From Pseudomonadota bacterium (GTDB lineage: Bacteria; Pseudomonadota; Gammaproteobacteria; Pseudomonadales; Pseudomonadaceae): DNA of 64,000 bases. The stretch's first letter is position 1. Each line of letters starts with the position of its first letter. Made by a program: the position numbers and the translations under genes. A model generated the notes under the pieces. It made no database searches. It was not told where the DNA came from and worked only from the letters and a program-made list of their open reading frames with translations. This document shows positions 43,140 to 51,376 of the stretch, piece by piece. Where the stretch lies: positions 1 through 64,000 of the forward strand of contig JAEWGL010000212.1 of assembly GCA_023388335.1 (NCBI GenBank), in the 5' to 3' direction.

Positions 43140-44207
43140 TCAATACCCCAGCTTTTGCAGCAACTGCGTTTCGCTGTGCTTGGCAGGACGTCCGTAGTAG
43201 CGCAACAAGGCCCCGGCGCGGTTGGTGAAGATACCGTTCACACCGGCCGCCATGGCCTTGGCGAAGTCCACCGTTTCGTCGAGTGTGTAGACATGCACCA
43301 GCAACTGCCGCTCGTGAGTCAGCCGGTTCATCCAGGGCTGGATCAGGTCGGCGTAGCTCTGTTCGCCACCGCCGCTGCGCGCGGCCGAGGGGCCGGTGCC
43401 GATGGCGCCACCTTCGACCGCGTCGTCCAGCCAGCGGGTGAATTCGCCGCGGTCCCGGGGTTGCTGGCGGGCGTAGAATGCTGCCTTGTCGCGCTCCCCC
43501 GATTCGGCGAAGGACTGCCCCGAGGCTGGCTCGATATAGCCCTTGCCAACAAACAGCAAGAGGATCTTCGGCACCTGTGGCATGGCCTGGTGCAGGAGCC
43601 GCAGGCTGTTGCGGTCGAAGGTCTGCAACACCACTCGGCCTGGCCGATCGAGCCAGCCACGGGCCTGCAGGCGAGCCTGCAGCGCGGCCTCGATGCCGGG
43701 AAACTGGGCGGGCACCTTGGTCTCGATGTACAGCCCAGGCTGGCGCTCCGGGTTGCCTTCGGCGATGTCGATCACTTCGTCGAGGGTGAGAATCTGCAGT
43801 TTCGCGAATGATCCCCGGGCGCGCTCCGGGTAGGCCTGGTTGAACCAGCTACCGGCATCCAGGGCCTTGAGCTCGGCCAGTGTGAAGGCACTGACCGGGC
43901 TGGCACGGCGCTCGGGATAGCGCGCGGCGACGTCGCTGGTGCGCACCAGGGTGTCGTCATGCACCGCCACCAGTACGCCGTCGCGTGTACGCTGCAGGTC
44001 CAGTTCCAAATAGTCGGCCCCCAGTTCGCGGGCCAGCAGATAAGCCGGCGCGGTGGACTCGGGGGCATCATGGGAAGCGCCGCGGTGGGCGATCACTGCT
44101 GGGTTGGGGATGCCCTGCGCGCCCGCCAGCGACGCTTGTGCTTGAGCATTGACCGCCGCCAGCAGCAAGGCGGCCAGGCCCGCGGCCCGGTGAAATCCTG
44201 TATTCAT
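43140..44207 (-). CDS. Periplasmic glycerophosphodiester phosphodiesterase (GlpQ-like)
   Basis: A 355-residue periplasmic enzyme that hydrolyses glycerophosphodiesters to glycerol 3-phosphate and an alcohol. Signal peptide MNTGFHRAAGLAALLLAAVN, cleaved near AQA. GDPD-domain hallmarks: AVIAHRGASHDAPESTAPAY with catalytic His-Arg and the acid pair in LGADYLELDLQRTRDGVLVA, and HDDTLVRTSDV. The start at 44207 has GGGAG upstream; the frame from 44396 runs back over the next gene. After its TGA the frame stays open for 24 codons, noted as a finding. Confidence 0.92.
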   Translation of the reverse strand: MNTGFHRAAGLAALLLAAVNAQAQASLAGAQGIPNPAVIAHRGASHDAPESTAPAYLLARELGADYLELDLQRTRDGVLVAVHDDTLVRTSDVAARYPERRASPVSAFTLAELKALDAGSWFNQAYPERARGSFAKLQILTLDEVIDIAEGNPERQPGLYIETKVPAQFPGIEAALQARLQARGWLDRPGRVVLQTFDRNSLRLLHQAMPQVPKILLLFVGKGYIEPASGQSFAESGERDKAAFYARQQPRDRGEFTRWLDDAVEGGAIGTGPSAARSGGGEQSYADLIQPWMNRLTHERQLLVHVYTLDETVDFAKAMAAGVNGIFTNRAGALLRYYGRPAKHSETQLLQKLGY

Positions 44208-44336
44208 TCGCTCTCCCTGATCATCTGATTCCCCGCCGTCCTTGGCGCAAGACGCGTTGCAGAAGACGCCAGACTCGCACATAACCCATGACATGCTAAA
44301 GTCGCGGCGTTTGCTCGCCACACCGACGGAACCCCC

Positions 44337-45359
44337 ATGCCTCACGCTACCCTTGACGCCCATCTTACCTCCTGGCCAGCGCTGAACGACGATCATCCCT
44401 GTCGCGCCCTGCTGTTGGGCAACGGCGCCAGCCGCGCGCTATGGAAGCCGTTCGGCTACTTCTCGTTGTTCGAGCAGGCCCAGCAGGTACGCTACCGGGC
44501 CCTGGGCGTCAGCGACCAGGCGTTGTTCAAGGCGTTGGCAACCGAATTGTTCGAGCCGGTGCTCAGCACCCTGAACACCACTATCAGGGCCAACGCTGCC
44601 CTGGCCATCAGCTCCACCGCGCCGCTGAACCGCTACTATGCGATCAAGGAAGCGCTGATCCACGCCATGCGCAGCCTGCACATCCCCTGGCCGCTATTGC
44701 CCACGCCGACCCTGCAGGCGTTCAACGACGAGCTGCGCAATTATGAGCGCGTCTACACCAGCAACTACGACCTGCTCTGCCCTTGGGCGGTCGGCCAGGC
44801 GCCTGATGGTTTTGCCCACCTGTTCGATGAGCAGGGCTTTTTTGACGTGCGCCGCACCCGCGAACCGGGGACCCGCCTGCATTACCTGCATGGCGGCCTG
44901 CACCTGCTCAAGCAGGCCGACGGCACCACTCGCCAGCGCAGCGCCGAAGGCAGCGAACTGCTCGACGGCTTTGCCGTCAACACCCCAGGCGAAGTGCCCT
45001 TGTTCGTCAACGAAGGTCCCAGCCACGACAAGTTGCGCGCTATCCGAAACTCCGATTACCTGTCCTGGTGCCTGGGCGAACTGGCCCGCGAAAGCGACGG
45101 CTTGTGCCTGTTCGGGCAGCATCTGGGCAGTGCCGACCAGCACCTGGTACAGGCTATCCGCCAAGCGCGCCCAGCCCACATGGCGATCGCCATCCGCCCC
45201 TTGGGCGAAGCCTCGATCATCAGCCAGAAACAGCATTACCTGCAGCTGTTCAGTGAGATGCCGGACAACGCGTTGCACTTCTTCGACGCCAGCACGCATC
45301 CGCTTGGCCATCCGGGACGGGGAATCGCTGTGCCTGCCGGTCATGGCAAGCGTCGTTGA
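44337..45359 (+). CDS. DUF4917-like protein of unknown function
   Basis: A 340-residue soluble protein that resembles the DUF4917 group seen in Pseudomonas. Early sequence RALLLGNGASRALWKPFGYF, then NYERVYTSNYDLLCPWAVGQ and HYLHGGLHLL recall the order of motifs in SIR2-like proteins (nucleotide-binding Gly-Asn-Gly, TSNYD, HG), so an NAD-related fold is possible. No partner gene supports a defence role. It diverges from the GlpQ-like gene. The family call is moderate and the SIR2 link is inference. Confidence 0.7.
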   Translation: MPHATLDAHLTSWPALNDDHPCRALLLGNGASRALWKPFGYFSLFEQAQQVRYRALGVSDQALFKALATELFEPVLSTLNTTIRANAALAISSTAPLNRYYAIKEALIHAMRSLHIPWPLLPTPTLQAFNDELRNYERVYTSNYDLLCPWAVGQAPDGFAHLFDEQGFFDVRRTREPGTRLHYLHGGLHLLKQADGTTRQRSAEGSELLDGFAVNTPGEVPLFVNEGPSHDKLRAIRNSDYLSWCLGELARESDGLCLFGQHLGSADQHLVQAIRQARPAHMAIAIRPLGEASIISQKQHYLQLFSEMPDNALHFFDASTHPLGHPGRGIAVPAGHGKRR

Positions 45360-45414
45360 TGGACTGGAAACAGTAAAAACCGGGCGGTGGCTGTCAAGTG
45401 CTTGTCTTTAGGGT

Positions 45415-45534
45415 GCCCTTGAGATCGAGCGCCGCGCGGGCGGCGCTCGATCTCAAGGGCGGCACAAGACTCAAGGCGAGCACCCCGCGATGCGCCGCCC
45501 GCGCGCTCGACCTCAAGGGCGACCTAACACTAAA
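45415..45534. repeat. REP-like tandem hairpin repeat
   Basis: A perfect 20-bp inverted repeat (45415-45434 and 45441-45460, loop CGCGGG) is followed by a second diverged unit (about 45494-45534) sharing GCGCTCGAxCTCAAGGGC. Both lie in the gap between the convergent DUF4917-like and methyltransferase genes. It resembles short extragenic repeats of P. putida and could serve as a bidirectional terminator. A short open frame across it is not considered a gene. Confidence 0.6.
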
Positions 45535-45549
45535 GGCATGCACCTGGTC

Positions 45550-46767
45550 TCACGCCGCAATCAACCCATCCGCCCGCAACAACGTCTCCAGGCAATGCTC
45601 CTGCACCCCATAGAACGCTTTGAGCTGGGCGATCTTCTCCAGCAGCGCGGTGGCATCGCCAGGCTGCTTGCGCTTGACCGCGAGGATCATCTTGTTCTTG
45701 TTGGTGTGCTCCAGGGAGATGAACTCGAACACCTTGGTTTCATACCCACAGACCTCCAGGTACAGCGCGCGGAGGCTGTCGGTGAGCATTTCGGCCTGCT
45801 GGCCGAGGTGCAGGCCGTACTGCAGCATGGGCTGTAGCAACCCCGGGTTGTCCATCTGTGGGCGGATCTGCTTGTGGCAGCATGGCGAGCACATGATGAT
45901 CGAGGCGCCGCAACGTATGCCGGTGTGGATGGCGTAGTCGGTGGCGGTGTCGCAGGCGTGCAGGGCGATCATGACGTCGATGGCGTCGGGCACGACACTG
46001 CGCACGTCGCCGCACTCGAACACCAGGCCCGGGTGCTCGAGGCGCGCGGCAGCGGCGTTGCACAGGTCGACCATGTCCTGGCGCAGCTCGACGCCAGTGA
46101 CCTGGGCCTGGCGCTGCAGGCGGTCGCTCAAGTAGTCGTGCATGGCGAAGGTCAGGTAGCCCTTGCCCGAGCCGAAATCGGCCACGCGCAACGCCTGATC
46201 AGCCGCCAGCGGTGCACTGCCCAGGGCATGGTCGAACACTTCGATGAACTTGTTGATCTGCTTCCACTTGCGCGACATCGCCGGAATCAGCGCGCCCTGT
46301 CGATCGGTCACGCCCAGGTCGCGCAGAAACGGGCGAGACAGCTCCAGGTAACGCTTCTTCTCCCGATCATGCTCGGCCGGCGCCGCCGGGTGCGGCTGTT
46401 GCGCGCCATGGCGCTGGAGCATCGGTTTGCCCTTTTTGCTGAAGCTCAGCTGCACTTCCTCGTCCTGGTTGAACAGGTGGGCATTGCGAAAGCTGCCCGG
46501 CAGCAGCTCGTCAACCCGTGCGCGCACCTGATCCAGCGGCAGGTTACGGGTGATATCGCGGGTCTGGTGGCGATAGACCATCGACAGGCAGGCCTGCCCC
46601 TTGACCACCAATGGCTTGGCGATGATGCGCTGCAGGGTCTGGTCGTCGCCGACGTGCCGGGCGAGCACCAGCTTGACCAGGGTGTTGTTCTTCAGGCTCG
46701 CATCGAGCAGACCGAGGAACTGGGCATGCGCATCGGGCGCCGTGGAAGCGGAGGGTGTGGCGGACAT
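45550..46767 (-). CDS. Class I SAM-dependent methyltransferase
   Basis: A 405-residue protein whose C-terminal half is a methyltransferase domain: ALRVADFGSGKGYLTFAMHD is motif I and VTGVELRQDMVDLCNAAAAR follows. A CSPCCHKQI segment near residue 300 is typical of the Methyltransf_32 group. The N-terminal about 150 residues (VLARHVGDDQTLQRIIAKPL) may bind RNA or substrate. The target is unknown. Start at 46767 ends the intergenic gap after the TPM gene. Confidence 0.85.
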   Translation of the reverse strand: MSATPSASTAPDAHAQFLGLLDASLKNNTLVKLVLARHVGDDQTLQRIIAKPLVVKGQACLSMVYRHQTRDITRNLPLDQVRARVDELLPGSFRNAHLFNQDEEVQLSFSKKGKPMLQRHGAQQPHPAAPAEHDREKKRYLELSRPFLRDLGVTDRQGALIPAMSRKWKQINKFIEVFDHALGSAPLAADQALRVADFGSGKGYLTFAMHDYLSDRLQRQAQVTGVELRQDMVDLCNAAAARLEHPGLVFECGDVRSVVPDAIDVMIALHACDTATDYAIHTGIRCGASIIMCSPCCHKQIRPQMDNPGLLQPMLQYGLHLGQQAEMLTDSLRALYLEVCGYETKVFEFISLEHTNKNKMILAVKRKQPGDATALLEKIAQLKAFYGVQEHCLETLLRADGLIAA

Positions 46768-46868
46768 CGGGAGTGGGTGCCTCGGATTGCGGAGGGCGCG
46801 CGAGGCGCAGTGCCGCGCATTTTACGTCGATGCCTGGCCGGCGCACAGGTTTTCTCGATGGGCGTGGC

Positions 46869-47486
46869 TCAGTCGAGGATCACCAGGCGGTTGGGCAACT
46901 CATTGCGCGGGTGGGTCAGCGGCACATGGGCGCTGAGCAACTCACCACAGGCGTCGATGCAGGTGATGAACCCCTGCAAGGTCTGGCCCTGGCGCACCTG
47001 CTCGGCGAAGCGCGCGACGATACTGGCCCAGACCTGATTGTCCAGGCGCTGGGCAATGCCGTCATCGACCAGGATCTCGACGTAGCGCTCAGCTTCGCTG
47101 ACGAAAATCAGTACCCCCGTGGCGCCCTCGGTGTGGTGCAGGTTCTGTTCGAGGAACTGCCGCCGCGCCAGGTTGGAAGCGCGCCAGTGGCGCACCGAGC
47201 GCGGGATCAAGCGTGTGGTCAGGCGCGGCAGGCGAAACAGCAGGCACAGGACGATGAAGGTCAGCCATTGGGCCAGCAGCAGCTGGTGGATGCTGAACCA
47301 GCCGACCAGATAATGCAGCAATCCGGGCACCACCAGCGCCACCAGGCTGGCCCAGAGCAGCGGAATGTAAGCGTAGTCGTCGGCGCGCCGGGCCAGCACG
47401 GTGACCAGTTCGGCATCGGTGTGCTGCTCGACCCGGGCGATCGCCTCGGCGACCTGACGCTGTTCGTACTCTTTGAGCAAAGTCAT
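46869..47486 (-). CDS. TPM-domain membrane protein
   Basis: A 205-residue protein with an N-terminal TPM domain start (QVAEAIARVEQHTDAELVTV), two hydrophobic segments (about 45-85) and a conserved TPM tail (GVLIFVSEAERYVEILVDDG). TPM domains occur with LemA and are proposed to have phosphatase-like or membrane-maintenance roles. It is the third gene of lemA-TPM-TPM, 27 bp after the Gly-rich TPM gene. Confidence 0.88.
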   Translation of the reverse strand: MTLLKEYEQRQVAEAIARVEQHTDAELVTVLARRADDYAYIPLLWASLVALVVPGLLHYLVGWFSIHQLLLAQWLTFIVLCLLFRLPRLTTRLIPRSVRHWRASNLARRQFLEQNLHHTEGATGVLIFVSEAERYVEILVDDGIAQRLDNQVWASIVARFAEQVRQGQTLQGFITCIDACGELLSAHVPLTHPRNELPNRLVILD

Positions 47487-47513
47487 GCAATCGGTTTCTC
47501 GTTGATCATTGTC

Positions 47514-48245
47514 CTACCAGCCCCCCGATGACCCGCCGCCGCCGAAGCTGCCGCCACCACCGCCAAAGCCACCGCCACCGCCTCTTCCGAAGCCGCCACC
47601 CAGGCCGCCGCCGAAACCACCACCGCCGCGTCCACGACCGCCGCTTGCGCCCGTGCCCATCAGGATCAGCATCACGAGCACGGCCATCGCCAACAGGGAG
47701 AACAGCGCAGGCGCGCCCTCGCCTTCGTCCTGTCCGCCCGCCGCCCGCTGCGGCACCGCCAGCGGCTCGCCGCCAAGCACCTGCAGCATCGCGCTGACAC
47801 CCGCGACGATGCCTTCGCTGAAGGCGCCACGACGAAACGCCGGGGTGATGACGCTGTTGATGATCACCGAGGCCTGGGCGTCGGTCAGGCGCTCTTCCAG
47901 GCCATAGCCGACTTCGATGCGCAGGCGCCGCTCGCTGGGCACGACGATCAGCAGCGCGCCATTGTCCTTGCCCTTCTGGCCGATGCCCCAGTGACGACCG
48001 AGCTGATAGCCGTACTCTTCGATGCTCTGCCCTTGCAGGTCGGGCAGGGTCACCACCACGACCTGCTCGCCGGTGGCCTGCTCATGCGCGAGCAGCATGC
48101 GCTCGAGTTGCTGACGGCTGTCGCCCTCGAGCAGCCGGGCATTGTCGACTACCCGGCCAGTCAATGCCGGAAAGGCCACTTCGGCATGTACCAAGCCACT
48201 GGCCAGCAGCAACGCCAGCCAGCAGGACAGGATCATCGCGCGCAT
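47514..48245 (-). CDS. YgcG-family TPM protein with glycine-rich tail
   Basis: A 243-residue exported TPM protein. Signal peptide ending near LVHA (about 21); the TPM domain runs LTGRVVDNARLLEGDSRQQL to about residue 150 with the conserved RRLRIEVGYGLEERLTD. A membrane segment (about 178-198) is followed by a Gly/Phe/Arg tail of about 40 residues (GGGFGGGLGGGFGRGGGGGF). Its start overlaps the lemA stop by one base, so they are coupled. Confidence 0.9.
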   Translation of the reverse strand: MRAMILSCWLALLLASGLVHAEVAFPALTGRVVDNARLLEGDSRQQLERMLLAHEQATGEQVVVVTLPDLQGQSIEEYGYQLGRHWGIGQKGKDNGALLIVVPSERRLRIEVGYGLEERLTDAQASVIINSVITPAFRRGAFSEGIVAGVSAMLQVLGGEPLAVPQRAAGGQDEGEGAPALFSLLAMAVLVMLILMGTGASGGRGRGGGGFGGGLGGGFGRGGGGGFGGGGGSFGGGGSSGGW

Positions 48246-48847
48246 CAGAACTTCACTTCAGGCGCTTTGTCGGCATTCTCGCTGGTGGCTTCGAAGCTCT
48301 CGCGCACCTTCAGGTCGCTGTACATCACGCGGTGCCAGATGCTCCCGGGGAAGGTGCGGATCTCGGTGTTGTACTGCTGCACGGCGGCGATGAAGTCGCG
48401 TCGCGCCACGGCGATGCGGTTCTCGGTGCCTTCGAGCTGCGACTGCAGGGCCAGGAAGTTCTGGTTGGACTTGAGGTCCGGATAACGCTCGGACACCACC
48501 ATCAGGCGGCTCAACGCCCCGGTCAGCTGACTCTGGGCCTGCTGGAACTGCTGCAATTTCTGCGGATCGTCCAGGGTGCTGGCATCGACCTGGATCGAGG
48601 TGGCCTTGGCCCGCGCTTCGATCACCGCGGTGAGGGTCTCCTGTTCCTGGCGGGCATAGCCCTTGACCGTCTCGACCAGGTTGGGGATCAGGTCGGCACG
48701 GCGCTGGTACTGGTTCTGCACCTGGCCCCAGGCGGCCTTGACCTGTTCGTCGTACTGCGGAATGTTGTTGATCCCGCAACCGGTAAGCACGCTGACAAGC
48801 GCCAGCAGCAACCACACCCGTATCGCCTTGAACTCAATGACCTGCAT
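48245..48847 (-). CDS. lemA: LemA-family lipoprotein
   Basis: A 200-residue LemA-family protein. MQVIEFKAIRVWLLLALVSV leads to lipobox LTGC (Cys24), so it is membrane-anchored. Helical hallmarks: YDEQVKAAWGQVQNQYQRRA, DLIPNLVETVKGYARQEQE. Starts at 48847 or 48856 are both plausible; 48847 is used as it gives better spacing to GGAG. Forms an operon with two TPM genes, a common pairing of unknown exact role. Confidence 0.88.
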   Translation of the reverse strand: MQVIEFKAIRVWLLLALVSVLTGCGINNIPQYDEQVKAAWGQVQNQYQRRADLIPNLVETVKGYARQEQETLTAVIEARAKATSIQVDASTLDDPQKLQQFQQAQSQLTGALSRLMVVSERYPDLKSNQNFLALQSQLEGTENRIAVARRDFIAAVQQYNTEIRTFPGSIWHRVMYSDLKVRESFEATSENADKAPEVKF

Positions 48848-49024
48848 GTTCTGCATACTCCCTGGCGCTCTCTCGAAACGCTTCATATAAGGCATAATTC
48901 GCCGCAGTGGCTGGATTGGCTGCGCGCGATCAGCTAAAAGATGCCCCAGCAAACTCTACAACAATAGTCGCTTCCCCTACTTCGGCATGCCCGAATATTC
49001 GGCCAAGGCCTAGAGAAAGAATTC

Positions 49025-51316
49025 ATGACCCAATGGTGTTTGCTCGGCCTTGTCATTGGCCTCGTCAGCCAGACGACCCTGGCCGCGACCTCGGCTGCGC
49101 CTTTGCAAGACAAACAAGCCTTCATCGACCACCTGATCGGTGAAATGACCGTCGACGAAAAGATCGGCCAGCTGCGCCTGATCAGCATCGGCCCGGAAAT
49201 GCCGCGCGCAACGATCCGCAAGGAAATCGCCGCCGGGCGCATCGGGGGCACCTTCAACTCGATCACCCGCGACGAGAACCGGCCCATGCAGGACGCTGCC
49301 CAACGCAGCCGCCTGAAGATCCCGATGTTCTTCGCCTATGACGTGATCCACGGCCACCGTACCATTTTTCCCATCAGCCTGGGCCTGGCGTCGAGCTGGG
49401 ACATGGACGCCATCGCCAAGGTGGGTCGCACTGCGGCCATCGAAGCGGCCGCCGACAGCATCGACATGACCTTCGCGCCGATGGTCGACATCGCCCGCGA
49501 CCCGCGCTGGGGCCGCACCAGCGAAGGCTTCGGTGAAGACACCTACCTGACCTCGCGCATCGCCCAGGTGATGATCGAATCGCTCCAGGGCAGCCGCCCG
49601 GCCAATGCCGACAGCATCATGGCCATCGTCAAGCACTTCGCCCTCTATGGCGCGGTGGAGGGCGGCCGCGACTACAACACGGTCGATATGAGCGCGCCGA
49701 AGATGTACAACGACTACCTGCCCCCCTACCGCGCCGGCCTTGATGCCGGCGCTGGCGGCGTCATGGTGGCGCTGAACTCGATCAACGGCGTGCCGGCCAC
49801 CTCCAACACCTGGCTGATGCACGACCTGCTGCGCCAGGAGTGGGGCTTCAAGGGGGTCACCATCAGTGATCATGGCGCCATCCAGGAGCTGATCCGTCAC
49901 GGCGTCGCCCGCGATGGTCGCGAGGCGGCGAAGCTGGCGATCAAGGCCGGCATCGACATGAGCATGAACGACTCGCTCTACGGCCAGGAGCTGCCCGGCC
50001 TGCTCAAATCCGGTGAAGTCAGCCAGGCCGAGCTGGACAATGCCGTGCGCGAGGTGCTCGGCGCCAAGTACGACATGGGCCTGTTCGAAGACCCGTACCG
50101 ACGCATCGGCAAGGCCGAGGACGACCCGCAGGACACCTACGCCGATGCGCGCCTGCACCGCGAGGCCGCCCGTGATGTGGCGCGCCGCAGCCTGGTGCTG
50201 CTGGAAAACCGCAACCAGGCCCTGCCGCTGAAAAAGAGCGCGACCGTCGCCCTGGTCGGTCCCTTGGCCGAGGCGCCGATCGACATGATGGGCAGTTGGG
50301 CCGCCGCGGGTCGATCCAAGCATTCGGTCACCGTGCGCGAAGGCATGCGCCGCGCCATGGGTGAACAGGGCCGGCTGATCTACGCCAAGGGCGCGAACCT
50401 GACCCATGACAAGGCCATTGTCGACTACCTGAACTTCCTCAACTTCGATGCACCGGAAATCGTCGACGATCCACGGCCTTCGGCGGTCATGATCGACGAA
50501 GCAGTCAAGGCTGCCCGGCAGTCGGACGTGGTGGTGGCCGTGGTCGGCGAATCACGTGGCATGTCCCACGAGTCGTCGAGCCGTACCACCCTGGAGATCC
50601 CGGCCAGCCAGCGCGAGCTGATCAAGGCCCTCAAGGCTACCGGCAAGCCGCTGGTACTGGTGCTGATGAACGGCCGCCCGCTGTCACTGGCATGGGAACG
50701 TGAGCAGGCCGACGCCATGCTGGAAACCTGGTTCAGCGGAACCGAAGGCGGCAACGCCATCGCCGATGTGCTGTTCGGCGACTACAACCCCTCCGGCAAG
50801 CTAGCCATCACCTTCCCACGCTCGGTGGGGCAGATCCCGATGTACTACAACCACCTGAGCATCGGCCGCCCCTACACGCCAGGTAAGCCGGGCAACTACA
50901 CCTCGCAGTACTTCGAGGAGCCCAACGGTCCCCTGTACCCGTTCGGTTACGGCCTGAGCTACAGCGACTTCAGCCTGGACGACCTGACCCTATCCAGAAC
51001 CGCGCTCAAGCGCGGCGAGACGCTGCAGGTCCAGGTCACGGTGAAGAACACCAGCCCGCGTGACGGCGAGACTGTCGTGCAGCTGTATCTGCAGGACGTC
51101 ACTGCCTCGATGAGTCGCCCGCTCAAGGAGCTGAAGAACTTCCAGAAGTTGATGCTCAAGGCCGGCGAATCGCGCACCGTCACCTTTCAGATCAGCGAGG
51201 ACGACCTGAAATTCTACAACGGCCAGCTGCACTGGGCGGCGGAGCCTGGCCAGTTCAAGGTTCAGGTCGGCCTCGACTCCCAGACCGTGAAACAGCAGAG
51301 CTTCGAGTTGCTGTAA
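49025..51316 (+). CDS. bglX: Periplasmic beta-glucosidase BglX (GH3)
   Basis: A 763-residue glycoside hydrolase family 3 enzyme that cleaves beta-glucosides in the periplasm. Signal peptide cleaved at about 20-21 (TLA-ATS). The GH3 nucleophile is Asp282 in GVTISDHGAIQEL, like E. coli BglX. A C-terminal domain and a fibronectin III-like tail (GETVVQLYLQDVTASMSRPL) complete the family plan. It follows the lemA operon divergently and precedes dctB, with no link in function evident. Confidence 0.95.
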   Translation: MTQWCLLGLVIGLVSQTTLAATSAAPLQDKQAFIDHLIGEMTVDEKIGQLRLISIGPEMPRATIRKEIAAGRIGGTFNSITRDENRPMQDAAQRSRLKIPMFFAYDVIHGHRTIFPISLGLASSWDMDAIAKVGRTAAIEAAADSIDMTFAPMVDIARDPRWGRTSEGFGEDTYLTSRIAQVMIESLQGSRPANADSIMAIVKHFALYGAVEGGRDYNTVDMSAPKMYNDYLPPYRAGLDAGAGGVMVALNSINGVPATSNTWLMHDLLRQEWGFKGVTISDHGAIQELIRHGVARDGREAAKLAIKAGIDMSMNDSLYGQELPGLLKSGEVSQAELDNAVREVLGAKYDMGLFEDPYRRIGKAEDDPQDTYADARLHREAARDVARRSLVLLENRNQALPLKKSATVALVGPLAEAPIDMMGSWAAAGRSKHSVTVREGMRRAMGEQGRLIYAKGANLTHDKAIVDYLNFLNFDAPEIVDDPRPSAVMIDEAVKAARQSDVVVAVVGESRGMSHESSSRTTLEIPASQRELIKALKATGKPLVLVLMNGRPLSLAWEREQADAMLETWFSGTEGGNAIADVLFGDYNPSGKLAITFPRSVGQIPMYYNHLSIGRPYTPGKPGNYTSQYFEEPNGPLYPFGYGLSYSDFSLDDLTLSRTALKRGETLQVQVTVKNTSPRDGETVVQLYLQDVTASMSRPLKELKNFQKLMLKAGESRTVTFQISEDDLKFYNGQLHWAAEPGQFKVQVGLDSQTVKQQSFELL

Positions 51317-51376
51317 ACGCCCGTCCCGCCCAGAAGAAGGGGCCAGCAGGCCCCTCCAATTGCCAGGATCCGCACC

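Noticed and set aside
45398..45613. Short plus-strand frame reading RAALDLKG-type repeats
   Set aside because: It arises from the palindromic tandem repeat at 45415-45534 and has no clear ribosome site; treated as non-coding repeat.
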